A stretch of 64,000 nt of DNA from Mesostigma viride (taxonomy: Eukaryota > Streptophyta > Mesostigmatophyceae > Mesostigmatales > Mesostigmataceae), in assembly GCA_009746045.1 (NCBI GenBank), contig RPFO01000085.1:620439-684438 (forward strand), written 5' to 3'. Under the pieces are notes generated by a model that was not told the DNA's origin, did no database searches, and worked only from the letters and a program-made list of their open reading frames with translations. Positions 34,501 to 43,086 of the stretch are shown piece after piece (the stretch's first letter is position 1; each line of letters opens with the position of its first letter). The translations under genes and the position numbers were made by a program.

Positions 34501-37500
34501 CACATGCACGGGGACCGACCGGGTCGCTGATCAAACAGGGTTGCTGCACCGAGCAGAAGGTTGAGACATATCTGCACGCATGTTTCCAAACGTTGCCTGG
34601 CCAAGGATATAACCTTTTTAAGACCTATGGATCATGCCTGCGAAATTGCAGTTCAAAATGTCAACCCATGCTCTCATACCAGTCAGTTTTCTGCACCTCC
34701 ATGGCCGCGGACGTCAGTTATTATTTTATGCAAGTCTCATTTTGCCATGGTTTACCCACGCCGTGAACTGGCAGAGATGACAAGCGGAACCAACCGTAGG
34801 CCCGTACTCCCCAAGTACGGTTTAGGCTGCGTACCTGCCTGGGTGAGCTACGCCAAAACTAGGTCTGGCGCCAAATTCCAAAGCTCCGTGAAAAAAAATA
34901 CGCGTATTACATATAGTGCGGCGTGTTTACACTAAGAATTCGGTTCGGTGTATATCTAGTACGTTAGTACGCCAAACACCCCCGTACTGTTTAATACGGC
35001 GTATTTACCGTCTAATACAGCGTACTAGCGCACACTGCCTGCAAGGAAGACCCCGTGCTGGGACCACACATTCTTTGACTGAATGGTAACGAAAGGAGAG
35101 ATGCAGACAGCTTCTAAGGCTGAGCAAGCTAGTTACGGTTTACTTTGCTTTTTTTTTTCCTAACCGCGGAACTCCAGGGTAACCAGACTAGGTTGTTAAG
35201 AGCGCAGGGAAGGTGGGCGGGAAACGAAAGAGGTCGACCTTGGTTAGGTGGGGGGTTTGCCACACACTTTTTGCGCCTGAACAAATGACGCAAGTTGGTG
35301 TTCCATTGTCTGGCATCTTACATACGACTTGCCGGGGCTCTTAGATCACATATAACGTGAGAGAAAAATCTCAGGTCTAGGTAATCAGTACGTCATGAAC
35401 AAAGAAACCTAGGCAGTGGCCAGATTGTGTCGCCATACGCCATACAGCTCTCGCACGCCTGGCCAGAAAACTGGCCAAATCTTTACCACCGCAGATCCAT
35501 TTCAAGGCGCAGCGGCCCCAAAATGCTTGTCACGTCAACCATATATCCTAGCTATAGCGACTTCCCTTGCATCTCACTGTCAAGAAGCTATGTTCTGAGA
35601 ACCACAATCTCTGCAACTACAGCTTTTCCGACCCCACCTGGCGCCAATCGGCGCACCAGCCCTAGCCCCAGCACATGCTGTTCCCTGCCCTGGTCTGTAT
35701 GCGCAGGCTCAATACCATTCCATGCTACGCGGGTGGTAGATGTTATGGTGCGTCCCTGCCATCAGTCCTCCATGTGTGCACAGTTACGCTCTATGTCGTG
35801 CCATGGTAAGGGCATGGGACAAAGGGGAAGGTTCTTAGCCAAGGGTATTGGCGCCAAGACCATATATAGCCTTTTGCGCCGGAAATGTGGTCAGTGATCA
35901 TTGGGTCGGGCCCTAAGTATTGTGTTTGGCCATTTGTTTCACGTTGGATCGGGGGTAGTGCGCCTAACCGGATACCGCTGGGGAGCTAAAGATGGGGTGC
36001 CTGCCGGCACCCTGAAGAACTTGAAAATTTTCCATCAACATGGTCAAATGAGCTCTGAATGATCCAAAACTTTGTGAGATTAATCCTACCCTTTCAGCAA
36101 CAGGGAATAGGGTGGTTTGGGCCCATGGGACGTGCCTATGTTGTTGGGGGGATTCAAGTATTTTGGGGGATTCAAAAAGAGGCTGTTTTGGGCGACAGTG
36201 CATCCATGTGTCTACACATGCTTATTTTGTGGACCTGGGTAGCAAGATTTCTTCAAGATTGAAGATTTCGATCATTTTATGGATTTTATGGGAATATATG
36301 GTTTGGTCACAACTGGCTTGCCCACTGCCCTACTATGTCATTCGTGGCTTTGAAAAAAAAAGGCTAGCATTATTTTAGCTAGGTGGGTTTGTTTTTGTCC
36401 TTTTTGTGCATCACGCGGCCTTGGCCCGGACGGCGTTTTTTCGCCACCCCAATTTTTGCGTCTGAACAAATGACTTTCTAATTGCCGGCGGCTTACGTAA
36501 GTCTGCCGGGGCTATTAGGTCACATATTGCGTGAGAGAAGTAGTCTAGGTCTAGTTAATCACTAGGTCACTAACAAAGAAACCTAGACAGTAGCATGTTC
36601 ATATCTCAACGTAGCTCCTGCCACCTGGCCAGAAAAACTGGCCAAATCTTGTGCCACTACCGATCCGTATCAGGCCGCACCAGCCTTGAAAGGTTTGTCA
36701 CGTGAACCCAATAACCTAGCTATAGCGGCTACCCTTCCATCTCACTATCAAGAAACTATGTTCAGAGAACCACGATTCTATTAACCATGGAACTCCAGGG
36801 TAACCAGACTCTTTATTAAAACAATGAGCGGAGCACGTACAAAAGGCAGGCCTCATGCCGGCCGCGGATGCTCATGGGAACCCTTACAGATTGCTTGTCA
36901 AAGGCTAGCCTCACCCTTACATCCCTCTCTGGCGATCCATGCCAGGGGCAAAGAACCTATCGTAAGTACCATCATAAATAGAAACGAACAACCAAACTAG
37001 GTGGAGGGCAATGTCAAAAGAGCCCGCCATGCCCGAGGGGAGCAGGCGGCCACAGCCCAAAGAAGAACCTCAGGAAGCTCCACCTCCAAACTGCGGTGCA
37101 AGCCCACATAATGGGCAACCGTGGAGCTGCCAAGCCAGCGCCCCCGGCCCTGGATGTCCCCTATGCTGCGACCCTGGAGGAAATCATGAGTGGCACCCCC
37201 GTGCCGCAGCCCGTGAATGGTCAAAATCAAATCTGGGCGACCCCCAAGGCCTGAGTCGCATCCTGCCACATGCGCCTGAATTGCGGGTAGGTGAAAGGGA
37301 ACACGGCCTCCCAAGCGTGCTTACCCGCGATGCAGTGGCGGAGGATGGTTTCAGACATCGCGTCTTCTACCACCACCAACTGAGTCTTGCCCTTAGAGGT
37401 CTTGGTAGACTTCAACAGCAGGGCGCCCCGCTGAGCCGGCCCAAGCCGAACGTCAGGCTGGAGGCGCACATGGCCAACACGGAGGTTCAGCGCCTCCGAG

Positions 37501-40500
37501 ATTCGCAGGTAATGGCGGAACACGATGACCACCAGCAGGCCCGCAAGGCGCTGACCTTGCATTGCCATGGTGCTGGCAATTGCATATGCCACCTCCCATG
37601 GAATGGGAGAAGGGGCACAGGGGGGCACAAGTGTTTTCCACCCAGCGAGGAAGCCACGGGCCAAGTCCCACCGCTTCACCATACCGGGATAATAAAGTTG
37701 CAACCCCATCCAGGCATTGACACACGTCTGGCGGCTGTATCCCCGAAAGTGAGCCCAGGCGGCATACGCACAAAATGTCTCTTCAAGGGTGTCAGCACGT
37801 GACGATGACCTGTCCGCCCGACCGCCAGCCTCCCACCAAGTCAATAGAGAATTAAGGCCACGACGGTAGGCCAGCAAGGTAGCCGGCTTTACTTTCCCCT
37901 CTAGCAATGGAAGGTAGCTAACAGGTGCAGGGGGCCCCGGGTTAGGATGGATGCCTTCCGCGATCAGGTCGCAGACCCAGCCTGCCAAGACAGTCGCCAT
38001 GGATTGGCCGCGAGAAACGCCATCGGGGGGTTGAAGATCCCTCGGCGCCCACACCCACTGGGAACGACTCCCAGTGGCGAGGGTCAGCGCGCACAAGCGG
38101 CGGCACTGCTTGTTGAGCTTGTAGGATGAGGACCGCCCCTTAGCCAAGCCGCCCCTTAGCCAAGCAGCCCACTGTGGAATCCACCAACCTCACCACCCGC
38201 TTGCCTCGGTGTTTCAGGCTGCGCGCACTCCTCTCCACGCCCTGCGCTGCGGCCCACACGTCCTTCTCGTTGATGTGCATTTCCGGATCCCGCCAACGAC
38301 TCCTGATCCCAGCCCGCCGTTGCTGGCTAGTGATTGCTTGTTGCGCCCGCGCGCTCAGCGGCCTGGGGCCAGTGTAGGCCACCTTGGTCGGTATGGGCAA
38401 AGTCGGGTACCCCCGCACCTCTCGTGCCCGCGTCAGCTCCGTCACATCGCCCGGCTCCATGGTTGCGTACACGACACCTTGCCCGTAGGTGGACGCGTCA
38501 GATGCAACCACCTTACGTGCCAAAGGTGCCCTTTGGTCAACCCTTAGCATAGGAGCCAAGGCCAGGGCAACTCCTCCCGCACCCCGGCCCACAGCACCTG
38601 TGACCGCTGCCCCCACCCTTGCATGCTGATGAATCTGAAACATTGCTGCCAGATGGAGACTCAGCTGCGACTTAACATCTGCAGCCACAACCATCGCCCC
38701 AAGATGGCAGCCAGCCCCTCAGCTATAGCTCGGCCACGAGTGAGTATAGCCTGCGTGTGGGTGATCACACGGGTGAGCTGCTTGACCGTTGGTTCCAGCA
38801 CGCCGTTCCGTCGGTGCACCACCCCTAGGGCTTCTAGCTCGTCCCCTTCCAGGCTTGCCATCTTAGTCTTCTCCTTTGACGGCACAAGGTTGTTAGAAAG
38901 GTAGCATTCCTCAATAGCGTGCGTGATGAGCTGATTCACCGTCTCGCAGGTCCGCCCGTTGCTGGCCACCAAGTCATCGATGGTTATGGACAGCATGGGG
39001 GCAGGGGGGGGTTCCAGGTCGATCTGGAGCTCCCCGGCGCGCTCCTCCTTGTACTCGATGCCCACGTGCAGCAGCTGGCCACGCTCGTCGCGCACCAAGG
39101 TGAGCTCACTTGCGCTTAAGAGGTAGTTGACCTGGCGCCTCGGATCCAGGGCACCGGTCATGTAGCGCACCTTCTCATGGATGGCGTCCCCCAGCACCAC
39201 CGCTTGGGAATGCCCCATGGCCAGCGCCTTGAGCATGGGCCGCACCCTCCGCCTCGGCCCTGCCAGGCCCACGCTAGTAGACCACACACTAGGAAGCCCT
39301 TGGTAGTCCCACCACCACTCGGGCACCTCGATGGAGTAGTAGTATGACACGAGGTCGCTCTTGGCGCTGTAGCACCAGCCCTTGATGTAGACCTCCACGA
39401 GGATGCCCAGGTAGGGGAGCAGGATCTTGGGGGGGTCCACCCACAGCAGGTTGCCCACCTTCCTGTCGACGATGAACCGTAGCTCACCCACCCCCTTGGC
39501 CACTACAAAGTAGCCATCCACCCACTTGGGCCGCCTCTCCCGGAACGTAACCATGCCCATGCCTGCTGCCCGGCTCATGAGCTTGCCCCATTCAGCCATG
39601 GAGCATCCCCGGCTGGGCTTGGGCACATTCCAATACCTTGCGCTCGCCGCGACCGCTGGCTTGATGCAGTTCTCTTCGCTGGCATATATCTCCCGCCAAT
39701 GGGGCCGCATAGCCAACAGGTCGAGCAGCCGTGCCTTCCCTGCCACCGCCGCCTTTGGCAAACTCACCGCGTCCGCGCTCAGTTGTTCGTATTTATTCTG
39801 CTTCCCATGTATTGCATCAGCACCTTCTTGCAACTGGCCTGTCGCAACGCCACCTACGCGGCGACTGTACCAGGTGCAGTGCTTCTCTCTTGACCCTCGC
39901 AAGGGCCTCCTCCCTCCCCTTAGAGCACGCCCCTCTAGGGTTCAGAGGAGGCTCTGCCCCCCACACACACAGCCTATTAAGCCAACGTAGTACCTTGCAT
40001 TGCAGTGTGTATTCGCGGTGGCGGCGCGTCGCACGCTGTCGCCGACGTGCCCTCACCCTGCCCTGCGCGGTGTACGCTGGCCTAAGTGGGTATGGCAGCG
40101 GGAAAAGGGAGCGGTCCCGCTGGGATTCTATCGTCGTCAGAAAGCAACAAACGTGAAAACGCTAGCTGCCTAAATCTGAGATTCCGCGGAACGCAGAAAG
40201 CCTAGAAGCTACCAGCAAGGAATCGAACATAGGACCTTTGGCATGATTTCGCGGCTTTGTGCGTCTCCCGATCTCCCGCTGGGATTCTATGTTCCTACTT
40301 GTTTGGCCTTGCTGAGCTTGTCCAAGAGGATCGCAGTTGGGAGGGCTGCCTTGACAGCCGGGGTGGCTGACAGTGCAGCCTCCTCCCCCAATGGCAGGAG
40401 GTGGCTTGCCACCTTCCAACCCCCCCCCCCCGTCCATGCCCCTCCACCTGCAGCAAGACCGCCACCACCCTCATTAGGTACTCCATGCCCACAAGCTCCC

Positions 40501-42769
40501 CGGCTGCTGAGCCCAGCTCCTTGAGATGGATGTCCATGGCCAATGCAATGTTCATGACAATTTGCCTGTTCTCCATGTTCCGCCAATTTCCAGGCTTGAT
40601 TGTCACATGACCCACGACCGGATTCCCATCTCGTTGTCGCTGGCGTCCTCCAACACTCCCGGCAGCACCCGCTCCGTAATCCGGTATTTCACGGTCTTGG
40701 CTCGGCTCGGCAGCGCCACCCCTGTCGAGGCCTTGAAGTGGCTTCCCGCCCCCTCCGTTCCTCACAGCGCTGCCTTCAAACCTTGCATGAATTTCTCGGC
40801 TGCGACCTCCCCCTCCTCGTCCTCCTCGTCGTCCTGATTTTTTGTTTCCGGAGGTGCCCCAACGAATGTCGCCAACCTCACCCTTGTTTCATTTCCGACA
40901 GCCCCCCCACCTGCCGAATTTTCAGCCGTGCCTTTCGGCTTGGCTATTTTTCGTTGCGAAGGTGTCATTGGTGGCAGCGCCTCCTCCTCGTCATCCGCCG
41001 CAAGATCTGTCACGGCCAGCAGTTTTGCCACCAACGCTTCGTTTGGGTCACGTGCGTCCGACACATTGGCGACGTCGACGTGATCGGCCAGCAACTGCAT
41101 GACAGACCTCAGCTGGCTCGAGCTCCATGAGCTGGCGTCGGTCAGCCAGTCCTCCGTACTGAAGACCTGCTCGACTGCGCCCACAGCCTCTGCGGTGCTG
41201 GTGCCCTTGTCGAGCAGAGTGGCTAGCTGCTTCTTTTTGGCGCTGAAGGCGACTGGTGGGTGACTGGCGGCAGCAGCCGGCGGCGCCCCGTCCCCCTCGC
41301 GCGCTGCCTGCCTTGCTGTAGCCTTGCGCCCCTTCGGCATTGCTGCTCAGGGCAAAAAATCGCCCTGACAGTGAAGGTTCGTCAAACCAGAGGTTCGTTT
41401 CCCGTGTCTTGCTGTCGCCGCCCTTGTGAAAAGAAAAGAGGCCGTCCTTAGCTAGGTGGGTTTGTTTTTGTCTTTTTTGCGTGTCACGCGGCCTTGGCCC
41501 GGACAGCGTTTTTTCGCCACCCAATTTTTGCGTCTGAACAAATGACGCAATTTGGCGTTCTACTTGCCGGGGGCTTGCGGAAGTCTGCCGGGGCTATTAG
41601 GTCACATATTGCGTGAGAGAAGTAGCCTAGGTCTAGTTAATCACTACGTCATTAACAAAGAATCCTAGACAGTAGCATGTTCATATCTCAACGTAGCTCC
41701 TGCCACCTGGCCAGAAAAACTGGCCAAACCTTGTGCCACTACCGATCCGTATCAGGCCGCACCAGCCTTGAAAGGTTTGTCACGTGAACCCTATAACCTA
41801 GCTATAGCGGCTACCCTTCCATCTCACTATAAAGAAACTATGTTCAGAGAACCACGATTCATAAATTTCTTTCATTACCAGTGTATGGTTGGGGTTAGTA
41901 ATTCCATTGGTGGGATAAATATACCAACATCATATTTATGGCCCACAGTCATCACTGACCACTTTCAAGGTGCATCGAATCTGATATTGATAACTGTTAT
42001 TATAAATAAACGTCGCAAGGGGGGGGGCGGGGGGGCAGCCCGGGAAAGGAGGCTGCCTGTGCGCAGGCATGGGGTGATTTCCTGGCGCGCGCGGGGGGCG
42101 GGGGGGGGTATGGATCGGAGAGCTCGTGAGAAAGGCCGTAGCGGGACCTTGGCAACAGTGATTTGTCTGCGCTTCCCATTCCTTGACATGCACCGTTGGT
42201 ATCTCAACCTGGGAAGCACCACAGGAAACATCTACAAAGTTACAGCACCGATGTGGCTGAGTTCATGCATGCTTTTTGTGGACATCGTAGTGGAGGTGCG
42301 ATGAAAGAGGGTTTGGGGGAGTTTAAGTAATAAATGTCACCCTGGTGGTGACAATTGAGCTTCCCTTGGACTCGTATGCCACAGGTAGGTCGCTCATTCT
42401 ATCCTTCAAACTCCATCTTCGTGTCTGCTGTTATATTTTTCAGTGTCGTGGTGGGCTGGCCCCCCCCTGGCCTATCTCGACATAGGGTTGAGGGACAAGC
42501 TTAAAACCCTTTGGCTGTGGGTGGAAACATGCATGTTCAAGTGGACAGGGGGCTGCTGGCGCTGCCATAGTACCTCTGAATTCTTGGTTCATGGTTATAT
42601 GTATATCTCTTGTGCGTGGCATGGCGAATGCATTGCAGATTTCACGGAAGAAGAAAAGTCTCAGCTGAAGCAGGCTGGTTGCGTATCAGTCTCGCTCGGG
42701 CCACTGCGGTTGCGTGTGGAAACTGCAGCGGTGGCAATGCTGGCTGCTGCAGTTGTGTGCTCGGGATAG
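22452..42769 (+). CDS. rsmE: RsmE-type 16S rRNA (uracil-N3)-methyltransferase, 9 exons over 20.3 kb
   Basis: RsmE enzymes are SPOUT methyltransferases that make m3U at position 1498 (E. coli numbering) of small-subunit rRNA. The plant-type product is presumably organellar. Exons are 22452-22538, 22683-22775, 23815-23888, 27516-27667, 30337-30383, 31773-31884, 32737-32798, 33103-33343 and 42639-42769. All junctions are GT-AG and in phase; 999 nt give 332 aa. The first 29 residues (MSIASARTAPCPSRPP...) are rich in Ser, Ala, Arg and Pro, consistent with a transit peptide. Next come a PUA-like part (LPRFRVDEL, RSLRLRVGDRVELCDGRG), then DWLVEKCAELGAVSLRPVL, GFLLIGPEG-D (GPEG at 286-289) and the knot motif SLGPLRLRVET (about 308-318). 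A Pro/Ala/Gly-rich loop of about 40 residues lies in exon 8. The introns are loaded with minisatellites and, in the last one, transposons. The ATG chosen is the first in frame with a matching donor phase. Confidence 0.93.
22683..22775 (+). CDS. rsmE: RsmE exon 2 (N-terminal domain start)
   Basis: The 93 nt follow the acceptor ctgcttgctgcgcag and end at donor gtacgc. They contain EEDLPRFRVDELAPV, the first conserved RsmE strand. The exon end and donor are repeated 54 bp downstream. Confidence 0.82.
22766..22850. repeat. 54-bp duplication of RsmE exon-2 end and donor
   Basis: ggcgcccgtggtacgctgtt plus gcagggg occurs at 22,766 (exon end and donor) and again at 22,820. Confidence 0.9.
23212..23303. 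repeat. 14-bp tandem repeat (tctcatgacttgtt-like)
   Basis: About six imperfect copies of ttgttctcatgatt lie in RsmE intron 2. Confidence 0.9.
23815..23888 (+). CDS. rsmE: RsmE exon 3 (RLRVGD)
   Basis: The 74 nt (72+2) encode GSTIFLDGANFKHAARSLRL, then RVGD, matching the RsmE 'HxxxVLRLKxGD' region. The acceptor is cgctcttgcag and the donor gtgagc. The 18-bp array begins directly after the donor. Confidence 0.92.
23889..26632. repeat. 18-bp minisatellite, about 150 copies, starting at the RsmE exon-3 donor
   Basis: The unit is gtgagcgtgggtggacgc with g/a and t/c variants. The array begins at the intron's first bases, so each unit carries a GTGAGCG donor-like sequence. Occasional shortened units shift phase. 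Long apparent ORFs on both strands are repeat artefacts. Confidence 0.97.
27002..27112. repeat. 27-bp repeat x4
   Basis: Four copies of a unit containing ccccggctgatccatcccca lie in RsmE intron 3. Confidence 0.9.
27222..27500. repeat. 89-bp repeat x3+ forming the pyrimidine tract of RsmE intron 3
   Basis: Copies start at 27,222, 27,311, 27,400 and (partial) about 27,489. Each contains cccttgttctctact and ends in a C/T-rich tract. The last copy runs into the exon-4 acceptor at 27,515. Confidence 0.93.
27516..27667 (+). CDS. rsmE: RsmE exon 4 (VELCDGRG)
   Basis: The 152 nt (1+150+1) start VELCDGRGRVASASIL, completing the PUA-like domain, and end WHVAVAC. The acceptor tgcag follows a pyrimidine tract amplified in 89-bp units. 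The donor is gtgcgt. Confidence 0.92.
27718..29735. repeat. 26-bp minisatellite, about 77 copies, in RsmE intron 4
   Basis: The main unit contains cccacgtgcgcgcggaccct followed by ctcttg. A variant has gccgctgtgcgcgc. The array starts about 50 bp after the exon-4 donor. Several stop-free frames produce false ORFs of about 750 codons. Confidence 0.97.
30337..30383 (+). CDS. rsmE: RsmE exon 5 (DWLVEKCA)
   Basis: The 47 nt (2+45) encode SLKGGRSDWLVEKCA, equivalent to the K-x2-D-x2-VEKCTELG block of plant RsmE. The acceptor is catcacag and the donor gtgcgt. The last 10 exon bases and the donor form the first unit of a 53-bp repeat. Confidence 0.9.
30374..30638. repeat. 53-bp repeat x5 that includes the RsmE exon-5 end and donor
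   Basis: Units start at 30,374, 30,427, 30,480, 30,533 and 30,586 with gaagtgcgcggtgcgtcccc. The first unit is exonic to 30,383. The last unit is diverged. Confidence 0.95.
30700..30905. repeat. ggtgctaggtagg-type minisatellite
   Basis: Irregular tandem copies of ggtagggtgctagg and ggtgctgggtagggg lie in RsmE intron 5. Confidence 0.85.
31773..31884 (+). CDS. rsmE: RsmE exon 6 (ELGAVSLRPVLTSRS)
   Basis: The 112 nt (111+1) encode ELGAVSLRPVLTSRSPLVSE through ERWARVAEAASKQ. These match the ELGV...P...ERW...A.EQ core of RsmE. Donor A|gtgcgt was preferred to a second GT four bases downstream because it restores family spacing with exon 7. Confidence 0.9.
32737..32798 (+). CDS. rsmE: RsmE exon 7
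   Basis: The 62 nt (2+60) encode LRVFDLELLPPTTLQGLIAE. The acceptor used is cacgcgcag. An alternative acceptor (tgctgtag, 32,710) combined with the later exon-6 donor also keeps frame and would add residues. Alignment length to plant RsmE favours the shorter form. Confidence 0.75.
33103..33343 (+). CDS. rsmE: RsmE exon 8 (IGPEG SAM-binding motif)
   Basis: The 241 nt (240+1) run from VRRQGQPILLATPDG to GFLLIGPEG. GPEG is the SAM-site motif of the SPOUT knot. The middle is a low-complexity Ala/Pro/Gly/Glu insertion. The acceptor is cttcccttgcag and the donor gtacgt. Confidence 0.93.
33891..35037. mobile_element. Non-autonomous hAT-like DNA element (1.15 kb)
   Basis: The left end cagtgtgcgttagtac is matched by an inverted right end (gtactagcgcacactg) with one mismatch. 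The adjoining 8 bp are gcggcaag on the left and cctgcaag on the right, a 6/8 match, as expected of an aged hAT 8-bp target duplication. Subterminal regions share gtac-rich motifs. No transposase is encoded. The hAT assignment rests on CAGTG ends and the 8-bp duplication only. Confidence 0.6.
35269..35610. repeat. Diverged third copy of the YR-retroelement terminal repeat
   Basis: From tgcgcctgaacaaatgacgc to the end near tctgagaaccacaatct it follows the same order as the repeats at 36,375 and 41,448, with many substitutions. The internal motif ggaactccagggtaaccaga also occurs near it (about 35,167) and near the left repeat (36,789). It is probably a remnant of a related element. Confidence 0.8.
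36375..36778. repeat. Terminal direct repeat of the YR element (left copy)
   Basis: It begins ttagctaggtgggtttgttt and ends gttcagagaaccacgattc, in the same orientation and nearly identical to 41,448-41,860. Confidence 0.92.
36997..37240 (-). pseudogene. Tyrosine recombinase C-terminal catalytic part, frame-shifted
   Basis: It reads TIHGLRHGGATHDFLQGRSI, then GRWLGSSTVAHYVG. These are the HxxR, W and nucleophile Tyr positions of tyrosine recombinases. It is one frame away from the preceding ORF, so this recombinase cannot be made without frameshifting. Confidence 0.8.
37227..38147 (-). CDS. Tyrosine recombinase, N-terminal and first catalytic part
   Basis: This 306-codon ORF overlaps the RNase H ORF by 8 nt. 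After an N-terminal SAM-like helical region it has VVIVFRHYLRISEALNLRVG, whose LRISEAL holds the first catalytic Arg. A K-containing TSKGKTQLVVV strand follows. The frame ends in TGA just before the HxxR box, which lies in another frame at 37,200. Confidence 0.82.
   Translation of the reverse strand: MAKGRSSSYKLNKQCRRLCALTLATGSRSQWVWAPRDLQPPDGVSRGQSMATVLAGWVCDLIAEGIHPNPGPPAPVSYLPLLEGKVKPATLLAYRRGLNSLLTWWEAGGRADRSSSRADTLEETFCAYAAWAHFRGYSRQTCVNAWMGLQLYYPGMVKRWDLARGFLAGWKTLVPPCAPSPIPWEVAYAIASTMAMQGQRLAGLLVVIVFRHYLRISEALNLRVGHVRLQPDVRLGPAQRGALLLKSTKTSKGKTQLVVVEDAMSETILRHCIAGKHAWEAVFPFTYPQFRRMWQDATQALGVAQI
38140..38694 (-). CDS. RNase H domain of the YR element
   Basis: The ORF overlaps the RT ORF by 34 nt in another frame. 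It carries VVASDASTYGQGVVY, then MHINEKDVWAAAQGV, then RLVDSTVGCLAKGR, matching the D, E, D catalytic residues of RNase H in DIRS-type polyproteins. RT and RNase H were probably one ORF before a frameshift near 38,700. Confidence 0.75.
   Translation of the reverse strand: MVVAADVKSQLSLHLAAMFQIHQHARVGAAVTGAVGRGAGGVALALAPMLRVDQRAPLARKVVASDASTYGQGVVYATMEPGDVTELTRAREVRGYPTLPIPTKVAYTGPRPLSARAQQAITSQQRRAGIRSRWRDPEMHINEKDVWAAAQGVERSARSLKHRGKRVVRLVDSTVGCLAKGRLG
38661..39902 (-). CDS. Reverse transcriptase of the YR element
   Basis: This 413-codon ORF contains RT blocks in order: ELRFIVDRKVGNLLWVDPPK, the motif-A region KSDLVSYYYSIEVPEWW, motif B AMGHSQAVVLGD, and the catalytic motif C SITIDDLV (the YxDD position reads TIDD). 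The C-terminal part follows to GLAAILG, after which homology passes into the RNase H frame. It copies element RNA into DNA. The start is uncertain; the first Met is used. Confidence 0.82.
   Translation of the reverse strand: MRGSREKHCTWYSRRVGGVATGQLQEGADAIHGKQNKYEQLSADAVSLPKAAVAGKARLLDLLAMRPHWREIYASEENCIKPAVAASARYWNVPKPSRGCSMAEWGKLMSRAAGMGMVTFRERRPKWVDGYFVVAKGVGELRFIVDRKVGNLLWVDPPKILLPYLGILVEVYIKGWCYSAKSDLVSYYYSIEVPEWWWDYQGLPSVWSTSVGLAGPRRRVRPMLKALAMGHSQAVVLGDAIHEKVRYMTGALDPRRQVNYLLSASELTLVRDERGQLLHVGIEYKEERAGELQIDLEPPPAPMLSITIDDLVASNGRTCETVNQLITHAIEECYLSNNLVPSKEKTKMASLEGDELEALGVVHRRNGVLEPTVKQLTRVITHTQAILTRGRAIAEGLAAILGRWLWLQMLSRS
40295..40765 (-). pseudogene. Continuation of ORF1 in another frame
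   Basis: It overlaps the end of ORF1 by 4 bases in a different frame and reads VVGHVTIKPGNWRNMENRQI followed by a helical stretch to about 40,430. The end is low complexity. It is likely the C-terminal part of the Gag-like protein, separated by an indel. Confidence 0.45.
40762..41340 (-). CDS. Gag-like ORF1 of the YR element
   Basis: This 192-codon ORF starts MPKGRKATARQAAREGDG at 41,340. It has a basic N-terminus, a central helix-rich part and an acidic tail (DDEEDEEGE). No zinc knuckle is visible. Its position upstream of RT is where DIRS-type elements encode Gag. It ends at a stop just where the next frame (to 40,295) continues, which suggests a frameshift. The Gag assignment is by position only. 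Confidence 0.55.
   Translation of the reverse strand: MPKGRKATARQAAREGDGAPPAAAASHPPVAFSAKKKQLATLLDKGTSTAEAVGAVEQVFSTEDWLTDASSWSSSQLRSVMQLLADHVDVANVSDARDPNEALVAKLLAVTDLAADDEEEALPPMTPSQRKIAKPKGTAENSAGGGAVGNETRVRLATFVGAPPETKNQDDEEDEEGEVAAEKFMQGLKAAL
41448..41860. repeat. Terminal direct repeat of the YR element (right copy)
   Basis: It matches 36,375-36,778 from ttagctaggtggg to accacgattc, with scattered substitutions and a short length difference near the tctgaacaaatgac segment. Confidence 0.92.
42639..42769 (+). CDS. rsmE: RsmE exon 9 (knot motif SLGPLRLRVET, stop codon)
   Basis: The 131 nt (2+129) encode DFTEEEKSQLKQAG, then SVSLGPLRLRVETAAVAML, and stop at TAG 42,767-42,769. The junction with exon 8, 9,295 bp upstream, regenerates GPEGD-FTEEE, as in plant homologues. 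The acceptor is gaatgcattgcag. Confidence 0.93.
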
Positions 42770-43086
42770 CCTGAGCGGCAGCTGATGCCGATCATTCAGT
42801 ACCTCAAGCTCAATGGCATGTGGTGCAGATGCTGGTCAGCAGACTTGATTTATCATTCATACTACTATAATTTGCGCACATGAAGTCCTGCTTCACGGAG
42901 CATGTATCCTCAGTGGAACGGGGTGTGGTGGGGCGAAGGACAGAAAGGCCTATCGAATGAAATCCCAGTTATCTAGTGGTACATAAATGTGTGACCCCTT
43001 GGCATGCATATGTCCAGAGTCGCTGTGGCGACCATAGCGCATAACAGGTGGTGCATGCCCCCACGTGGCCCCACCACAGACTTAGG

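Larger units (their letters stand above)
36375..41860 (-). mobile_element. Tyrosine-recombinase retrotransposon (DIRS/PAT/TOC-like), degenerate
   Basis: Read on the minus strand the order is terminal repeat, gag-like ORF, reverse transcriptase, RNase H, tyrosine recombinase, terminal repeat. This is the DIRS-superfamily order, which uses a tyrosine recombinase instead of an integrase. The flanking repeats of about 400 bp are direct, as in PAT/TOC/Ngaro-type elements rather than the inverted ends of DIRS1. At least three frameshifts (about 40,763, 38,700 and 37,240) interrupt coding, so this copy is probably inactive. It lies antisense in the last RsmE intron. Confidence 0.85.
33344..42638. 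other. RsmE intron 8 (9.3 kb), filled with mobile elements
   Basis: The intron runs from donor gtacgt to acceptor cattgcag. It contains a hAT-like element (33,891-35,037), a diverged copy of a retroelement terminal repeat (35,269-35,610) and a tyrosine-recombinase retrotransposon (36,375-41,860). The stretches 33,344-33,890 and 35,611-36,374 show nothing recognisable. Confidence 0.85.
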
